A DNA stretch of 6,718 bases from Muribaculaceae bacterium (GTDB taxonomy: Bacteria > Bacteroidota > Bacteroidia > Bacteroidales > Muribaculaceae): positions 1 to 6,718 of the forward strand of contig VSPD01000083.1 in assembly GCA_009775125.1 (NCBI GenBank), written 5' to 3'. Below, piece by piece: positions 5,842-6,718 of this stretch (position 1 is its first letter; every line of letters starts with the position of its first letter). The notes beneath the pieces were generated by a model. It worked only from the letters and a program-made list of their open reading frames with translations, searched no databases and was not told the DNA's origin. The position numbers and the translations under genes were made by a program.

Positions 5842-6171
5842 AATGTCATCGTAAACGCCTCTTGCTTCGGCGCCACGTCCGGCAAGAAAGATAGAAATTT
5901 GATGTTTATTGGCCTTATGTTCAGACACTTCGAAGATATTACAGCCGATGAATGACGCAAGGAATATAATGTCCTCAAAAAACTCATCATCAGGGTCTCG
6001 CTTATGTTCAGGAAGAACAGGGAGATCTGGATTTTGCTTGTTCTCGTCAAGAAGATACTGCTTATTGTGTAGTGCTAATGCGATAGCTTTTGCTTCAAGA
6101 TAGAGAACGTCTGCTTTATCTATCCTTGTTTTACTACTCATTTTGGACATAGTACTCATTTTGCTACTCAT
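5839..6171 (-). CDS. Truncated protein resembling the body of DUF4357-family proteins
   Basis: The 110-residue product starts with a repetitive MSSKMSTMSKMSSK segment holding four in-frame ATG codons. It then reads DKADVLYLEAKAIALALHNKQYLLDENKQNP, a segment FFEDIIFLASFIGCNIFE and the end FLAGRGAEARGVYDDI before TGA. The order LEAK helix, L.EN..NP, then a GRGAEARG strand recalls the region before DUF4357 in GIY-YIG/DUF4357 proteins, but no GIY-YIG nuclease domain is present. The DUF4357 motif follows in another frame, so the product has lost its C-terminal module. The first ATG overlaps the upstream gene by 8 bases, indicating translational coupling. The family link is from motif memory and moderate. 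Confidence 0.6.
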   Translation of the reverse strand: MSSKMSTMSKMSSKTRIDKADVLYLEAKAIALALHNKQYLLDENKQNPDLPVLPEHKRDPDDEFFEDIIFLASFIGCNIFEVSEHKANKHQISIFLAGRGAEARGVYDDI

Positions 6172-6718
6172 TTTTTATATCTTCACATAGATTTCCATCC
6201 AGAGCAATGATGTTCTCTCGATTCATCTCTTTCAATATATTCCCTACCAATTGTGCGTTCTGATCATCTGTGTTACGGCTTGGAAGAGTACCTTGTAGAT
6301 ATTCGAGGATGGCGTCGCGTTTAGCTCCGTCGGTGCCGGCGTTCTGAATGTACAGTAAAAACCATGTGCTTAATCTTGTCTCGTTCAAAACCGCGAACAC
6401 GTGTAGCCGGGAAGTTGCTTGGGAGCTTTGGATACTCCAATTGATATGGTGTAGTTGGGGGTCTCGCCTTCAATTAAGCCTCGCTTCAATAGGTATATCT
6501 TTATCTATGCGGTGACCTTTCTGTATGGCGTCAAGAGAGATACAATCATGAGGAGTTAGTGTGTCATTCTCTTTGAGCAGTTTGGTATAACGTTCGTTTA
6601 TAGCATTGCCGTAGATGCGCTACCTCTTTTTTCGTTGTCAATCTAATAACGCGAGTTCGGGATAAGGAACGCCATGAAACAGTTGAATCGGCAGCTTGAA
6701 AAAGTTGCCGATTCTTTT
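6164..6718 (-). pseudogene. Decayed C-terminal region of an AlbA_2/Schlafen-like ATP-binding protein
   Basis: Protein-like sequence passes through three frames. Frame one (6470-6619) has IYGNAINERYTKLLKEND and LDAIQKG; its upstream part is cut by TGA 6638-6640 and TAG 6620-6622. Frame two (6385-6504) has LLKRGLIEGETPNYTISIG. Frame three (from about 6404) has RGFERDKIKHMV. Back in the first frame, 6164-6400 encodes LLYIQNAGTDGAKRDAILEY and ends at TAG. The order LIEG..PN..IS, RGF-D/E-xDK, winged-helix-like AKRDAI..YL....LPSRN, NILKEM resembles the C-terminus of AlbA_2-type ATP-binding proteins, from memory. The 78-aa ORF at 6164-6400 (GTG start) alone is unlikely to be a functional protein. 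The 5' part lies outside the window. Confidence 0.65.
6685..6714 (+). repeat. 13-bp hairpin with GAAA loop at the window edge
   Basis: GAATCGGCAGCTT (6685-6697) pairs with 6702-6714 around GAAA. All positions pair on the plus strand with one G.U wobble. TTTT follows to the window end, which looks like an intrinsic terminator for plus-strand RNA. However, no plus-strand gene is seen upstream, and an ATG at 6674 preceded by AAGGA opens a reading MKQLNRQLEKVADSF through it. Confidence 0.4.

Noticed and set aside
5671..5955. Plus-strand ORF over the terminator and DUF4357 remnant
   Set aside because: It starts inside the hairpin and is antisense to a segment with a clear family motif.
1..6718. 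CRISPR arrays, tRNA, rRNA or intact insertion sequences
   Set aside because: No spaced direct repeats, tRNA-like cloverleaf with CCA region, rRNA sequence or transposase motif was seen.

Overview
The window looks like a chromosomal segment of a Bacteroidales bacterium, possibly Muribaculaceae-like (family level is a guess). Three things point there: the ribosomal operon order rpsF-rpsR-rplI without ssb or priB; Bacteroidetes-type promoters (TAnnTTTG at -7, TTTG-like at -33) and almost no Shine-Dalgarno sites; and the character of the proteins. All confident genes lie on the minus strand, so the window reads right to left in transcription order.

Left third (1-2550), core genome. A complete DNA polymerase IV gene (dinB) is followed, going up in coordinate, by a hairpin-rich gap and then the operon rpsF-rpsR-rplI. 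The operon has a clear promoter at 2489-2520, a hairpin at the predicted transcript start and a strong terminator at 1217-1249. dinB has no ATG where its family normally starts. Its only usable start, GTG, lies inside a multibranched inverted-repeat structure (1112-1207).

Middle (2548-5550). A small secreted beta-barrel-like protein comes first. Next is an AT-richer cassette with its own promoter (5516-5547): a 64-aa ORF, a two-part protein of unknown family, and a radical SAM enzyme with extra C-terminal cysteines. The two unknown ORFs (4893-5228 and 3954-4766) share one reading frame and are separated by a single TAA. The sequence after that TAA reads as protein but has no start codon for 42 codons. 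I read them as one gene of about 424 codons broken by a nonsense codon. The radical SAM start codon overlaps the stop of this protein by one base. This cassette is the best candidate for an undescribed system, possibly radical-SAM maturation of a peptide or protein, but the substrate is unknown.

Right end (5660-6718), decaying accessory DNA. A terminator hairpin closes a minus-strand pair. The downstream member resembles the C-terminal part of DUF4357 proteins, and a frameshift cuts off its DUF4357 motif. The upstream member resembles the C-terminal region of AlbA_2/Schlafen-like ATP-binding proteins and is broken by in-frame stops and three frameshifts. Both look like remnants of a defence or mobile locus. 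No tRNA, rRNA, CRISPR array or intact insertion sequence is visible.
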